Source: Acidobacteriota bacterium (GTDB lineage: Bacteria > Acidobacteriota > Blastocatellia > Pyrinomonadales > Pyrinomonadaceae). Taken from it: DNA of 64,000 nt. The stretch lies in the NCBI GenBank assembly GCA_003223025.1, contig QHXR01000016.1, forward strand, positions 65,365 through 129,364, written 5' to 3'. A program made the translations under genes and the position numbers. Below, piece after piece: positions 41,447-50,641 of the stretch; position 1 is the first letter of the stretch; the number at the start of each line of letters is the position of its first letter. Below the pieces are notes generated by a model that saw only the letters and a program-made list of their open reading frames with translations, was not told where the DNA came from and searched no databases.

Positions 41447-44074
41447 TTAATTTGGCAGGCTGTTCTTTACCTTGTACACAGATCGAATTCGGCCGGTCGC
41501 GTTCTGTTTCGATTTGCCTTCGCTGACAACTCGATTATTGCGCAGGAACACCGTCATTTGCGCACCGGACTCCGTGCCGTTTTCCGAATCATCAACCCGA
41601 GCCGGGTTTCCGCGAAGAACGACGCTTTCCGTCGCCGCGGTATATTCGGCATAGTCGCCGACGGCCTTTCGATTCGGCTGCGTGATCGTTACGTTATTTT
41701 GGATCTCGGACCGCGAAAGCTCGTTACGTTCGTCGAGATAAATATTTGCGATACCTCCGAGAATTCGATCCGTTCCCTGCCTAATGTCGACATCGTTTTC
41801 GTATCTCACCAACCGATTGTCTCGATTGTAAGTCATCTTCCGAGACGAAACATACACAGGCGCATTGGATTCCTTTCCGTTTTCTTTTCGTCGAACATTG
41901 TAGAGAAGACTTTGGACATTTCCTTCGGCGACGAATTGTCCCTGCTCCTGCAAAATCGTCAGTTGATCACCGCGAACGTAATTGTCCTCTTGCCAACCTC
42001 GTGCGTTTCCATGATAGACCGCCGTCTGAGCTTTGTGATCGAAGTCCGCCGACTGTGCAGTCAGGAACACCGGTTTATCCGTCGCACCGAACGGAGTCGC
42101 ACCGCCCGTCGATTTCTGGCTGTAGTATGTCGTGTTCGCGCCGCCGCGAAGCTGGGACTTTTGATTCTTCGTATCCCAATCGATCTCCGCCGCACGTGCA
42201 CGAGCACGAGAATCCCACACCGTCGGCTCACCGCCCCGTAGTCGCACGATCTCGTCACCCTTCAAGAATCCGATCTGATCCGCGATCGCGTTGCGATCGA
42301 GCTCGGTAAACTTTGCGTTACCCGACGCGTTCAGGCTATCGACATCTTTTGTCTGCTGGCTAAATGCGGCCGTTAATTTGTCAGCGATGATCGTCTGCGT
42401 TCCGCGATCAGCGGCCTTCACCGTCGGTTCGCGAACAGTTTTTGTTTTTGTCGCGGCGATGCATTCTTTTGCATTATTTCCGGTCGGGAAAAACTCGCAA
42501 TCAAATCTCGGAGCGTTGATCGTCGTTCGATAATTTTCGGCGCTTTGCGTAAGCGGCTCGACATACAACTCGGCATTTCCGATCGCCTCGGCTCGTTGAA
42601 TGTCACGACCTTCGCCGTTGAAGTATGTCTTCACCGTATCCGCCGTCACTCGCTTATTCGCCGCATCGGCGGTTCCGCCCGGAACGTCGAGCTGAATCGT
42701 TGTGCGGCCGTCCGTCGACATTTTGTCGAGAAGTCCTTCGCCCTTGAATCCGAGCTGGATGGCTTTTGGAGCCGTCATCGTGACCTTCGAATACTCGGTC
42801 GCATTCACCGGCGTAAGAACTGCCCGGCTATCCCCGGTTGCGTTCGCGCTCGTGAGTTGCTGCGTCTCGGTGAACAACGCCGTCATTTCGTGAGCCGATA
42901 CTTCGGCCGTTCTCTCGGGCGTCGCTTGCCGAAGATAGGCGTTTCCGCGAATGTTCGAAAGTTTAATTCTATTCGCGGGATAAAGCTCCGCGTAGATGTG
43001 ATCGCCCTTCAAATATTCCGGGCCTTGATCGATCACCGCGTTGCCGTCGATGTTGATCTTAAGATTCGCACGTTCGTAGACTGCGGAATCAGACGTGATG
43101 TTAGTAGGTTTGCCATCCGCGGATGTCGAAATGCGAACGCCGTTCTTCAGATCGAATCGATCCGCGTCGCGCTCATAGAGAGCGTATCCGGAATGAATGT
43201 TCGTCGGCCCGCTGTTCGGACGATTCGCGACGATCGAAACATTGTCGTGAAGCTCAAGTTTCTTTACATCACGACCGCCGTCAGTTTTCTCGACAAGAAA
43301 AACTACCGCACGATCCGAGCTCACATCCGAGCTGCCGGATTCGGCGACGACATTTCCCTGGACGCTTCCGCGAAGCTCGATCGTCTCCGCCGGTTGGTTA
43401 TAGATCGCGTAGCTCGCCTTGACCCATCCTTGCTTTACATTCGACGCGGCGAGTTGCGGCGTTGAGAAGGTTTCGATCTCGACATCCTTCAAAAGCTCTA
43501 GCTGCTTCTCGGCGACTTTGACGATCGCTCCAAAAGATCTTCCCCGAACGCTTTCGCGCTCGAACTCGATATGCTCGTCGGCAGTCGCAGTGTCACCCGC
43601 TTTTTTGTATGTCACCTGCTCCGTCTTTACCTTTAGGGCGTCACGCGTTTCGATATTGACGTTACCCGCGAAGTATCCGGTAAAGTTTTTATTCTCTTCG
43701 GGAATATAGACGGCCTTTAGGGCGGTGATCTTATCTGAAGCTCCGCCAGTCGCATCGTAAACTTCGAGATAGACGTTCTCGAGTTCCTGATGATTGTCGG
43801 TGAACGTCGTGGCCTTGTCGGCCTTGATGTAGTACTTCACGACATCGCCTTCCATCTCGCGACGTTCGTATCCGTTAACTTCCGCGACGACGTCTTTCGA
43901 AAGCGAGGTCGGGAATCCCTTCATGCGAAATTCCGGATTGCGCGAACGATAAAAACCGATAACGATAGCGAGCAAAGTAAGCGCCGTGAGCCCCACCGCG
44001 AGGTAGCGAACATATTGAGGAAGCTTCGCGCGCAGGTGATAGGTTTTGATCTGGATGCTTTTGGTTTCGGCCAC
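41447..44074 (-). CDS. LptC-LptA fusion, LPS transport bridge protein
   Basis: An 875-residue protein of the LPS transport bridge. One N-terminal membrane span (about residues 24-44) is followed by an LptC-like domain, then by several OstA/LptA beta-jellyroll stretches through to the C-terminus; repeated motifs such as [10 protein letters not shown] and Y-H-G-N-A-R-G-W and patterns of alternating hydrophobic residues mark the strands. LptC (about 190 aa) and LptA (about 185 aa) are normally separate, so this one chain is long enough to span much of the periplasm. It is followed directly by lptB and preceded by recJ. The fusion is read from size and order of domains; domain count is approximate. 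Confidence 0.88.
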   Translation of the reverse strand: MAETKSIQIKTYHLRAKLPQYVRYLAVGLTALTLLAIVIGFYRSRNPEFRMKGFPTSLSKDVVAEVNGYERREMEGDVVKYYIKADKATTFTDNHQELENVYLEVYDATGGASDKITALKAVYIPEENKNFTGYFAGNVNIETRDALKVKTEQVTYKKAGDTATADEHIEFERESVRGRSFGAIVKVAEKQLELLKDVEIETFSTPQLAASNVKQGWVKASYAIYNQPAETIELRGSVQGNVVAESGSSDVSSDRAVVFLVEKTDGGRDVKKLELHDNVSIVANRPNSGPTNIHSGYALYERDADRFDLKNGVRISTSADGKPTNITSDSAVYERANLKINIDGNAVIDQGPEYLKGDHIYAELYPANRIKLSNIRGNAYLRQATPERTAEVSAHEMTALFTETQQLTSANATGDSRAVLTPVNATEYSKVTMTAPKAIQLGFKGEGLLDKMSTDGRTTIQLDVPGGTADAANKRVTADTVKTYFNGEGRDIQRAEAIGNAELYVEPLTQSAENYRTTINAPRFDCEFFPTGNNAKECIAATKTKTVREPTVKAADRGTQTIIADKLTAAFSQQTKDVDSLNASGNAKFTELDRNAIADQIGFLKGDEIVRLRGGEPTVWDSRARARAAEIDWDTKNQKSQLRGGANTTYYSQKSTGGATPFGATDKPVFLTAQSADFDHKAQTAVYHGNARGWQEDNYVRGDQLTILQEQGQFVAEGNVQSLLYNVRRKENGKESNAPVYVSSRKMTYNRDNRLVRYENDVDIRQGTDRILGGIANIYLDERNELSRSEIQNNVTITQPNRKAVGDYAEYTAATESVVLRGNPARVDDSENGTESGAQMTVFLRNNRVVSEGKSKQNATGRIRSVYKVKNSLPN

Positions 44075-44079
44075 CGGAA

Positions 44080-45780
44080 TTAATTATCCGCTCTCATATC
44101 TTCGACGACAAGCTGCAGCCGTCTGTTGGATTGCCATGTATTTATTTCGGCGGTATAGGCAAGTTCGATGCGGGAACCGGGGGCGAACGTTCGCCCGGAA
44201 GATCGATCGACACCGTCCCACCAGACTGCTTCAAAGCGGTGCCCCGCTCCGTCATCAAGCCAGTATTTGAGGTGTTTCTCCTTTAGAACCCTAGGTTCTT
44301 CCCGAACGAGAAGCCCGTTTGTTACAAAGACGGGTTTCGGATTTCCGGCGCCGAACGGCTCGAGAACCGACAACTGCTGAACCAATCCTAAGGTCATCGT
44401 GGATGGTGACACGCGCGCGTCGATCCTGAGTCGGGGCAGCAGATATTCCTCAAGCAGCGTCTCCTCCGCGTAACGGTTCAGAGCATCGCGCAACGCCTCG
44501 ATATTCTCCGTTTTTATTTTCATTCCCGCCGCGGCCGCGTGACCGCCAAACTGTTCCATCAGTTCCGGACAACTTTCAAGCGCATTCAAAAGATGATAGT
44601 CGGCGATGCTGCGAGCACTTCCATGTCCGAATCCGTTTTCAAGGGAAAGCACGATCGTCGGACGACATAGACGTTCCGCGATCCTTGATGCGGCGAGACC
44701 GATGACACCGCGATGCCAACCTTCGCCGGCAACGACTACAAACTTTCGCGCGCCGAACTCTTTTGTCTCCAGCAAAGCGAGCTCGGTGATCTCCTGCTGG
44801 ATCTTTTGACGTTCGCGATTACGACTGTCCAGCACCGCGGCGAGCGTTCTCGCTTTTCCAAAATCGTCGCATTCGAATAGCTCGACGATCTGCGACGCGA
44901 CATCCATTCGGCCGGCGGCGTTGATACGCGGCGCGATCCGAAATCCGATGTGATAGCTCGTCATCTCAGACGTGCAATCGGAGACTTCCATCAACGCCTT
45001 TAATCCGTAGTTCTTCGTGCTCGGAAGGTCCCGAAGACCAAGTGCGACGATCGCACGATTCTCGCCGGTCAGCTTCATGATATCGGCGATAGTCCCGATC
45101 GCGGCGATCTTCATGAACGCCGGAACGAGATTCTCCTTACCGCGTTCGCGAAGCAGCGCGTGGCTTAACTTGAACGCGACTCCCACGCCGGCGAGATGTT
45201 TGTCCGGATATTCACATTCGGGCTGATTGGGATTTACGACAGCGAACGCGTCGGGATTCCCGCGTTCGGGATCGGAGATGTGATGATCGGTGACGATGAA
45301 ATCGACGCCGTTTTCCTTCGCCCATGCGACAGGTTCAAAACTTCGAATTCCGCAATCGACGCTGATCGCAACAGTGCATCCGTCGGCCTTTGCTTGTTCG
45401 AGCGCCGGAATGTTGATGCCGTAGCCTTCGGTGAATCGATTCGGAACGTGGAACGCCGTCTCCGCGCCGAGGATCTTCAAAGTTTTTCGGAGAAGCACGG
45501 TCCCGGTCGTGCCGTCGACATCGTAGTCGCCCCAGATCAGTATCTTTTCGCCGGCATCGATCGCTTTAAAAATGCGATCGACCGCCTGGCGCATTCCCTT
45601 CAACAGAAAAGGTTCGTGAAGATCTTCGTACGACGGATTCAGGAATTTCGTGGCTTGATCGGCAGTCGGATAACCGCGTGCGATCAGCAGTGCAGCGATC
45701 AACGGCGACACGTTCAATTCGGCCGCGAGCGCGGCCGCGATCGAGTGATCGTGCTTTTGTATGATCCAGCGTTTTTCCAT
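44080..45780 (-). CDS. recJ: single-stranded-DNA-specific exonuclease RecJ
   Basis: 5'-3' ssDNA exonuclease of 566 residues in recombination and repair. The DHH phosphoesterase motif (V-T-D-H-H) and the D-Y-D-V-D-G-T-T-G motif are near the N-terminus, the DHHA1 domain with G-H-G-S-A-R follows in the middle, and an OB-like domain ends the protein. Motifs are all intact. The gene lies 5 bp upstream of the LptC-LptA fusion and just downstream of uppP. Confidence 0.95.
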   Translation of the reverse strand: MEKRWIIQKHDHSIAAALAAELNVSPLIAALLIARGYPTADQATKFLNPSYEDLHEPFLLKGMRQAVDRIFKAIDAGEKILIWGDYDVDGTTGTVLLRKTLKILGAETAFHVPNRFTEGYGINIPALEQAKADGCTVAISVDCGIRSFEPVAWAKENGVDFIVTDHHISDPERGNPDAFAVVNPNQPECEYPDKHLAGVGVAFKLSHALLRERGKENLVPAFMKIAAIGTIADIMKLTGENRAIVALGLRDLPSTKNYGLKALMEVSDCTSEMTSYHIGFRIAPRINAAGRMDVASQIVELFECDDFGKARTLAAVLDSRNRERQKIQQEITELALLETKEFGARKFVVVAGEGWHRGVIGLAASRIAERLCRPTIVLSLENGFGHGSARSIADYHLLNALESCPELMEQFGGHAAAAGMKIKTENIEALRDALNRYAEETLLEEYLLPRLRIDARVSPSTMTLGLVQQLSVLEPFGAGNPKPVFVTNGLLVREEPRVLKEKHLKYWLDDGAGHRFEAVWWDGVDRSSGRTFAPGSRIELAYTAEINTWQSNRRLQLVVEDMRADN

Positions 45781-45805
45781 TTGGGGGATAGAAAGCTTGT
45801 CGAAC

Positions 45806-46699
45806 TTAATGAACCTGCGGACTAATTATTCCCTGCCACAGCAGCACCAGCAAAACTGTGCCGAGAATTATTCGATAGCCGATAAAAATTCCGGTCGAAT
45901 GTCGCTTCAGATACGAGATCAAAAACCAGATCGATGCATAACCGACGACGCCGGCGACGATCGTCGCGACGAGCAGCGGATGAAAACTATCTTCCGGTAA
46001 GATGCTCCACGCTTCTTTTAACTGAAGGAGTCCGCTTGCCGTGATCGCCGGGATCGAAAGAAGAAATGAAAATCGCGCCGCGGTCTCACGTGTCAGTCCC
46101 GAAAACAGTCCGCCCATGATGGTCGAACCGGATCTGCTCGCACCGGGCATCAAAGCGATCGCCTGCGTGAGCCCGACGACGATCGCGTCTCCCATCCCGA
46201 CATCGCGCATGTGCTTCCGCTGCTTCCCGACTTTTTCAGCGATAAGAAGCAGCAGAGCGATCGCGATGAGCATGATGGCGATAGTCCACAGGTTCTTCGT
46301 AGCCTCACCTTCGATCTGCTTTTTAAACAGAATTCCAAGTACTCCGATCGGAATCGATCCGATTATGATCAGCCAGCCGAGCCACGCTTCCTGCGAAAGC
46401 CAGATCGGTCTGACGCCTCGCGTGCCGGAGTAGCGGCTCATTCCTTTTCTTGCGATCAGGTACCAGTGATCGCGGATGAAGGCGATCGAGATGTTCCAGA
46501 TATCGGCAGCGAAATAAACGAACACGGCCGCGAGTGTGCCGAGCTGAATCACCGCCATCGTCGCCGTGATCTGTTCCGGATTCCCGTCGTAGATGTTCGT
46601 CCAACGGCTGGCGAAGACAAGATGCGCGGTCGAGCTGATCGGAATGAATTCGGTCAGACCCTGCACGATTCCTAAGATTATTGCCTGCAAAAAATTCAT
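45806..46699 (-). CDS. uppP: undecaprenyl-diphosphatase (UppP/BacA)
   Basis: Integral membrane phosphatase of 297 residues that recycles the undecaprenyl carrier for peptidoglycan and LPS/O-antigen synthesis, and whose loss gives bacitracin sensitivity. It has eight or so spans, with E-F-I-P-I-S-S-T-A-H near the N-terminus and P-G-A-S-R-S-G-S-T, the two conserved catalytic loops. Located at the head of the envelope block recJ-lptCA-lptB; the 25-bp gap suggests co-transcription. Confidence 0.95.
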   Translation of the reverse strand: MNFLQAIILGIVQGLTEFIPISSTAHLVFASRWTNIYDGNPEQITATMAVIQLGTLAAVFVYFAADIWNISIAFIRDHWYLIARKGMSRYSGTRGVRPIWLSQEAWLGWLIIIGSIPIGVLGILFKKQIEGEATKNLWTIAIMLIAIALLLLIAEKVGKQRKHMRDVGMGDAIVVGLTQAIALMPGASRSGSTIMGGLFSGLTRETAARFSFLLSIPAITASGLLQLKEAWSILPEDSFHPLLVATIVAGVVGYASIWFLISYLKRHSTGIFIGYRIILGTVLLVLLWQGIISPQVH

Positions 46700-46761
46700 A
46701 GAGTATGGAAGCCCGGGGTGTGAAACAAATAAAGTTTACCTTACGGGCGCGGCAATCCAAA

Positions 46762-47532
46762 TTACTCACGATACCTGGCCCGGCCGGCGACCTGGTCGTA
46801 GAGCCATGCGGGAAAGATCCGACCCAGACGGACGATGGTCGCAAGCTGCCACGGGAAAGCAGCAAACTTTTTCTTTTTCTCGATCGCACTGATGAACAGC
46901 GGGATCGCATCGTCGAGCTCCATGAGGAAAGGCATTTTGTTATGACGTCCGGCGGTTAGAGGAGTTTTGATAAACCCGGGCTGGATGATCGTGACGTCGA
47001 TTCCTTTCTGCTGGACATCGAGTCGAACGCTTTCGAAGAATGCCGTCATCCCGGCTTTGCTAGCGGAGTACGCCGCTGATTTTGGAAGTCCGCGAAATCC
47101 GGCGAGGCTCGAGATCGCCACCAGGTGTCCGCTTTTCTTCGCCAACATGTCGGGCAACACGGCGTGGACGGCGTTCACGGCTCCGATGAGATTGATGTCG
47201 ATCACTTTCCTGACAGCATCAGGCTGAAGCGATCGGGTCTCGGAATTGTTTCCACCGATGCCGGCGTTGGCGATCAGGATATCGATGCGGCCGAATTCAT
47301 TTCGAAGCATGTCTGCTGCATGCTGGAGAGCTTCGGCATCGGTGACGTCGACTGCGAATACTCTCGCAGTTCCGCCGGCTTGTTCGCAACGTGACGCGAG
47401 ATCTTTCAGCATTTCTTCGCGCCGCGCTACAAGCCCTAATATTGCTCCCCGCTTTGCCAGCGCGATCGCAAGAGCTTCACCTATCCCGCTTGAGGCGCCG
47501 GTGAGGAGGATGATTTTGGATTTCCAATCCAT
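46762..47532 (-). CDS. short-chain dehydrogenase/reductase
   Basis: Classical SDR of 256 residues. Cofactor motif T-G-A-S-S-G-I-G, N-A-G, catalytic Ser (I-S-S-L-A-G) and Y-S-A-S-K. Arg residues after the second strand (V-A-R-R-E-E) favour NADP. The C-terminal hydrophobic stretch (F-P-W-Q-L-A-T-I-V-R-L) followed by basic residues resembles membrane-associated SDRs such as DltE/YqjQ-like proteins. Substrate unknown. Head of its own short unit, in the same direction as the uppP block. Confidence 0.88.
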   Translation of the reverse strand: MDWKSKIILLTGASSGIGEALAIALAKRGAILGLVARREEMLKDLASRCEQAGGTARVFAVDVTDAEALQHAADMLRNEFGRIDILIANAGIGGNNSETRSLQPDAVRKVIDINLIGAVNAVHAVLPDMLAKKSGHLVAISSLAGFRGLPKSAAYSASKAGMTAFFESVRLDVQQKGIDVTIIQPGFIKTPLTAGRHNKMPFLMELDDAIPLFISAIEKKKKFAAFPWQLATIVRLGRIFPAWLYDQVAGRARYRE

Positions 47533-47584
47533 TGAATGTGTTGCTAGCTCATCAAAGATCGGGTTGCAAACCCATCAAAAGTTT

Positions 47585-47830
47585 TGCGTGTGATGCGGCT
47601 TCGCCGCAGTTTGGGCTTCGCCCCTCGGTGTGCGGAATGGCTGCGCCTTTCCGAAAGGCATCACAAAGCTATGCGGCTGCGCCGCCCCTTTTCGTCGCTC
47701 GCGACAAAGATCTGCGGCGTAGCCGCAAGAGGTATAGGTACTAACGGAAAGGCGTAGCCATTCCGCACACCGAACGGCATAGCCGGAAGAATTCGGACAA
47801 GCTTAGTCGCACACTGCGGGGCAAAGCCCG
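47585..47830. repeat. complex palindromic repeat region
   Basis: The 303-bp spacer between SDR and RNase J is packed with short G/C palindromes (gcggcttcgccgc, gggcttcgcccc, gcggctgcgccgc, gcggcgtagccgc). A 29-nt arm at 47625-47653 pairs with 47745-47773 with a single mismatch, and outer words near 47610 and 47815 also pair, so the whole stretch can fold on itself. No gene is seen. It looks like a compound REP element or a decayed palindromic mobile unit. Confidence 0.7.
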
Positions 47831-47835
47831 AAGAA

Positions 47836-49518
47836 TTACACCTCAACGATCGTCGTAACGATCACCGGCTTCGATTGGATTTCCTTTTGCACGAATCGCT
47901 TGAGGTGGATCCGGAGATTTTCTTTGAATACTGTTTTGTCGGCGATCTGGGCGGTCTTCATTTCGGCGATCGCATCGGATATCGCTTCGCGGGCTTCGGC
48001 GGCGAATCCGTTTGTCGAATCCAATCCGGCGACTCCTTGAAAGGTTATCTGGGGTTCGCCGGCGATCTGATGAGTTTTCTTGTCGATCGTCACGACCAGC
48101 GAGATCGCACCGCCGTATGCTAGTTTCTTTCGTTCGCGGACGACATCGTATTCGATCTCACCCATCGATTCCTCGTCGATGAATGTCTTGTGCAGATCAT
48201 GCTTCTCGACGACTCGTGCTCCGAACTCGTCGAGCTCGAGCAGATCGCCGTTTTCGATCAGTACAATGTTGTCATCGTTATATCCCGCAACGTGATTCTT
48301 CACGTACTCCTTGTGCCGGAACAGCATTCGATATTCGCCGTGGATCGGAACCAAATATTTCGGCCGGGCCGTTTCGACCATGATCTTGATGTCTTCCTGC
48401 GACGCGTGGCCCGAGACGTGAACGAGTCGGCGTTTCTCTTCGATGATGTTCGCACCGCGTTTATATAGATTACCGATCAGACGACTGATGTTCTTTTCGT
48501 TACCCGGAATGATACGAGCGGACAAAACTACCGTGTCGCCTTTGTCGATCTCCATTCCCTTGTATGTCGACGTCGCCATGTTCCAGAGCGCTGCTCGATT
48601 TTCACCTTGCGATCCGGTGACGAGATAACAAACCTCATCATCGTCGAGAGCCCGGGCATCGCCCATGGAGATCATCGTTCCGTGTCCAACTTTGATCAGC
48701 CCCTGCTCTTCGGCGATCTCGACATTCTTTTGCATCGAGCGCCCAAGTACACAAACTTTCCGTCCGTATTCGTGAGCGAGATCAAAAATTATCTGAAGTC
48801 GATGTATCGATGAAGAAAACGTCGCGACGAAAAGTCGTCCCGGAGTTTCTTCAAAGATCTCGCGGAAGGCGGGGATCACTGCTTGCTCGGACGGCGTTCG
48901 TCCGGGAACCGTTGCATTGGTCGAATCAGCCAACAACGCGAGCACGCCCTTGTCGCCGTATGCGCGAAGCGTGTCGAGATCGTAAGGTTTTCCGATCACC
49001 GGAGTGTCGTCGATCTTATAATCGCCGGTGTGGATGATCGTGCCGATCGGCGTCTCGATCGCGAGCGAGAAACAATCGACGAGCGAATGCGACGCGTGAA
49101 TGAACCCGATCTTGAAACTGCCGATCTCGATGACGTCATTCGCCTGAACTCGATGCAGCAGAACATCGTCGAGCATCTTAAACTCATCGAGCCGTTTCTC
49201 GGCGAGCGCGAGTGTGAACCTCGATCCGTAAACCGGAAGATTGAATTTTTTGAGGATGTACGCGAGCGCTCCGACGTGATCTTCGTGGCCGTGCGTCAGG
49301 ATCAGGGCGGTCAGGTCGTCACGATACTCTTCGAGAAAATCGAAGTTCGGGATCGAGATGTCGACGCCGAATGGAGTTTCCTCCGGGAATCCCATACCAG
49401 CATCGACGATTATCATCTCGTCGCCGTATCGGATGCCCATGCAATTCATGCCGAACTCACCAATCCCGCCGAGAGGTATTATTTCTATCTTATTCAAATG
49501 CTTTACCTTAACAGTCAA
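47836..49518 (-). CDS. rnj: ribonuclease J
   Basis: Metallo-beta-lactamase/beta-CASP nuclease of 560 residues with 5'-exo and endo activity on mRNA and rRNA. The zinc motif H-G-H-E-D-H is clear, D in H-T-G-D-Y-K-I-D supplies the next ligand, and the beta-CASP part has H-V-S-G-H-A. The C-terminal domain runs to the end. Start is TTG 49518 before T-V-K-V-K; no ATG lies closer to the I-P-L-G-G-I-G-E-F-G core, although TTG in H-L-N is also possible. Occurs with the rsmA gene upstream. Confidence 0.94.
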   Translation of the reverse strand: MTVKVKHLNKIEIIPLGGIGEFGMNCMGIRYGDEMIIVDAGMGFPEETPFGVDISIPNFDFLEEYRDDLTALILTHGHEDHVGALAYILKKFNLPVYGSRFTLALAEKRLDEFKMLDDVLLHRVQANDVIEIGSFKIGFIHASHSLVDCFSLAIETPIGTIIHTGDYKIDDTPVIGKPYDLDTLRAYGDKGVLALLADSTNATVPGRTPSEQAVIPAFREIFEETPGRLFVATFSSSIHRLQIIFDLAHEYGRKVCVLGRSMQKNVEIAEEQGLIKVGHGTMISMGDARALDDDEVCYLVTGSQGENRAALWNMATSTYKGMEIDKGDTVVLSARIIPGNEKNISRLIGNLYKRGANIIEEKRRLVHVSGHASQEDIKIMVETARPKYLVPIHGEYRMLFRHKEYVKNHVAGYNDDNIVLIENGDLLELDEFGARVVEKHDLHKTFIDEESMGEIEYDVVRERKKLAYGGAISLVVTIDKKTHQIAGEPQITFQGVAGLDSTNGFAAEAREAISDAIAEMKTAQIADKTVFKENLRIHLKRFVQKEIQSKPVIVTTIVEV

Positions 49519-49553
49519 TATCTAACGCTTAGTCTAACACAGCGACGGGCCGT

Positions 49554-50348
49554 TTATCGTTTAAGTTTGTCATGCGGTGAGGCTGACAACTTGAACCATT
49601 CCTCGAGTGAAATAGTCTCTGCACGCCGTTTCGGATCGATGCCGCTCTGAAGAAGTAGCTGGTCGGCATCCGCTATGACGTTCTTGAGGTTGTTAAGGAT
49701 CGTTTTTCGTTTCTGTGCAAACGATGAACTGACTATCGCTTCCAGAGCGATCGGATCGAACGGCCGGTCGCTTCGCGGTTTGAGCCGTGCGACCGAGCTC
49801 CAGACGTTTGGCACGGGACGGAACGCAGTCGGCGGTACATCGAAAAGTTTTTCGACGTCGAAGTGAGCTTGTGTAAGGACCGAGAGATATCCGCGTTCTT
49901 TCGTTCCGGGTTGAGCCGCGATCCGATCGACCACCTCGCGCTGGAACATGAGCACGCATTCCGTAAAAGCGTCCGCCGATTCGAACAGCCGCTGAAGGAT
50001 CGCAGTCGATACGTTGTAAGGAAGATTCGCAACGAGCCGGAGATTTCTACCTTCGCCGATCTTAGAAAAGTCGAGCTTCAACGCATCCGCTTCTTCAATG
50101 TGAACCGTCGCCGAGGCGCGAAACCTTTCTTTCAGCTCGCGAGCCAGTTCGGTATCGAGCTCGAACGCGAAAACCTCCGCCTTTCGTTCGACGAGTTTCT
50201 CGGTCAATGCTCCGCGGCCCGGGCCGATCTCAACGACTACATCGCCTTCGTTCGGACCCAATGCATCGACGATCCGACGGATCACCGATTCATCGATCAG
50301 AAAATTTTGGCCGAGCGAACGCTTTGCGAATGGGCGGTGTGATTGCAT
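49554..50348 (-). CDS. rsmA: 16S rRNA dimethyladenosine transferase RsmA
   Basis: SAM-dependent methyltransferase of 264 residues that dimethylates two adjacent adenosines near the 3' end of 16S rRNA. SAM motif V-E-I-G-P-G-R-G-A-L-T, substrate loop N-L-P-Y-N-V-S-T and the F-A-Q-K-R-K-T-L end motif are intact; the N-terminal K-R-S-L-G-Q-N-F-L is classical. About 35 bp separates it from the RNase J start. Confidence 0.96.
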   Translation of the reverse strand: MQSHRPFAKRSLGQNFLIDESVIRRIVDALGPNEGDVVVEIGPGRGALTEKLVERKAEVFAFELDTELARELKERFRASATVHIEEADALKLDFSKIGEGRNLRLVANLPYNVSTAILQRLFESADAFTECVLMFQREVVDRIAAQPGTKERGYLSVLTQAHFDVEKLFDVPPTAFRPVPNVWSSVARLKPRSDRPFDPIALEAIVSSSFAQKRKTILNNLKNVIADADQLLLQSGIDPKRRAETISLEEWFKLSASPHDKLKR

Positions 50349-50641
50349 GACGTGATCCTGAAGTATGTTATCTGGTAATCGGTAACTTTGAAAAAGATTG
50401 GCTCAGCATCTTGATGTCGTGCCCGTCGCAGCGTCTTTGCGTGGAAACTCATAGCTGAAGATTTATTGCGTAGATGTTCGCGCAAAAACGGAAGGACGAC
50501 ATGAACACTGCGAAAGTTCTCGATATCACTGGCGTTTTTCGTCAATTTGTCTTATAAATACAGCGTTCAGTTTCACCACTCGTTCTTATTTTCATCTGAC
50601 GTCCCCACCGGCGTTTTGCTTTTGGATCAGGAGTTAAGGAT
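50349..50641. other. divergent intergenic region
   Basis: Holds the promoters of rsmA and the DUF1800 gene, neither identifiable with confidence. Around 50430-50450 is a gcgtctttgcgtggaaact phrase of the kind scattered in intergenic DNA of many genomes. An AGGAG ribosome site lies immediately before the start at 50642. No small gene is convincing. Confidence 0.5.
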
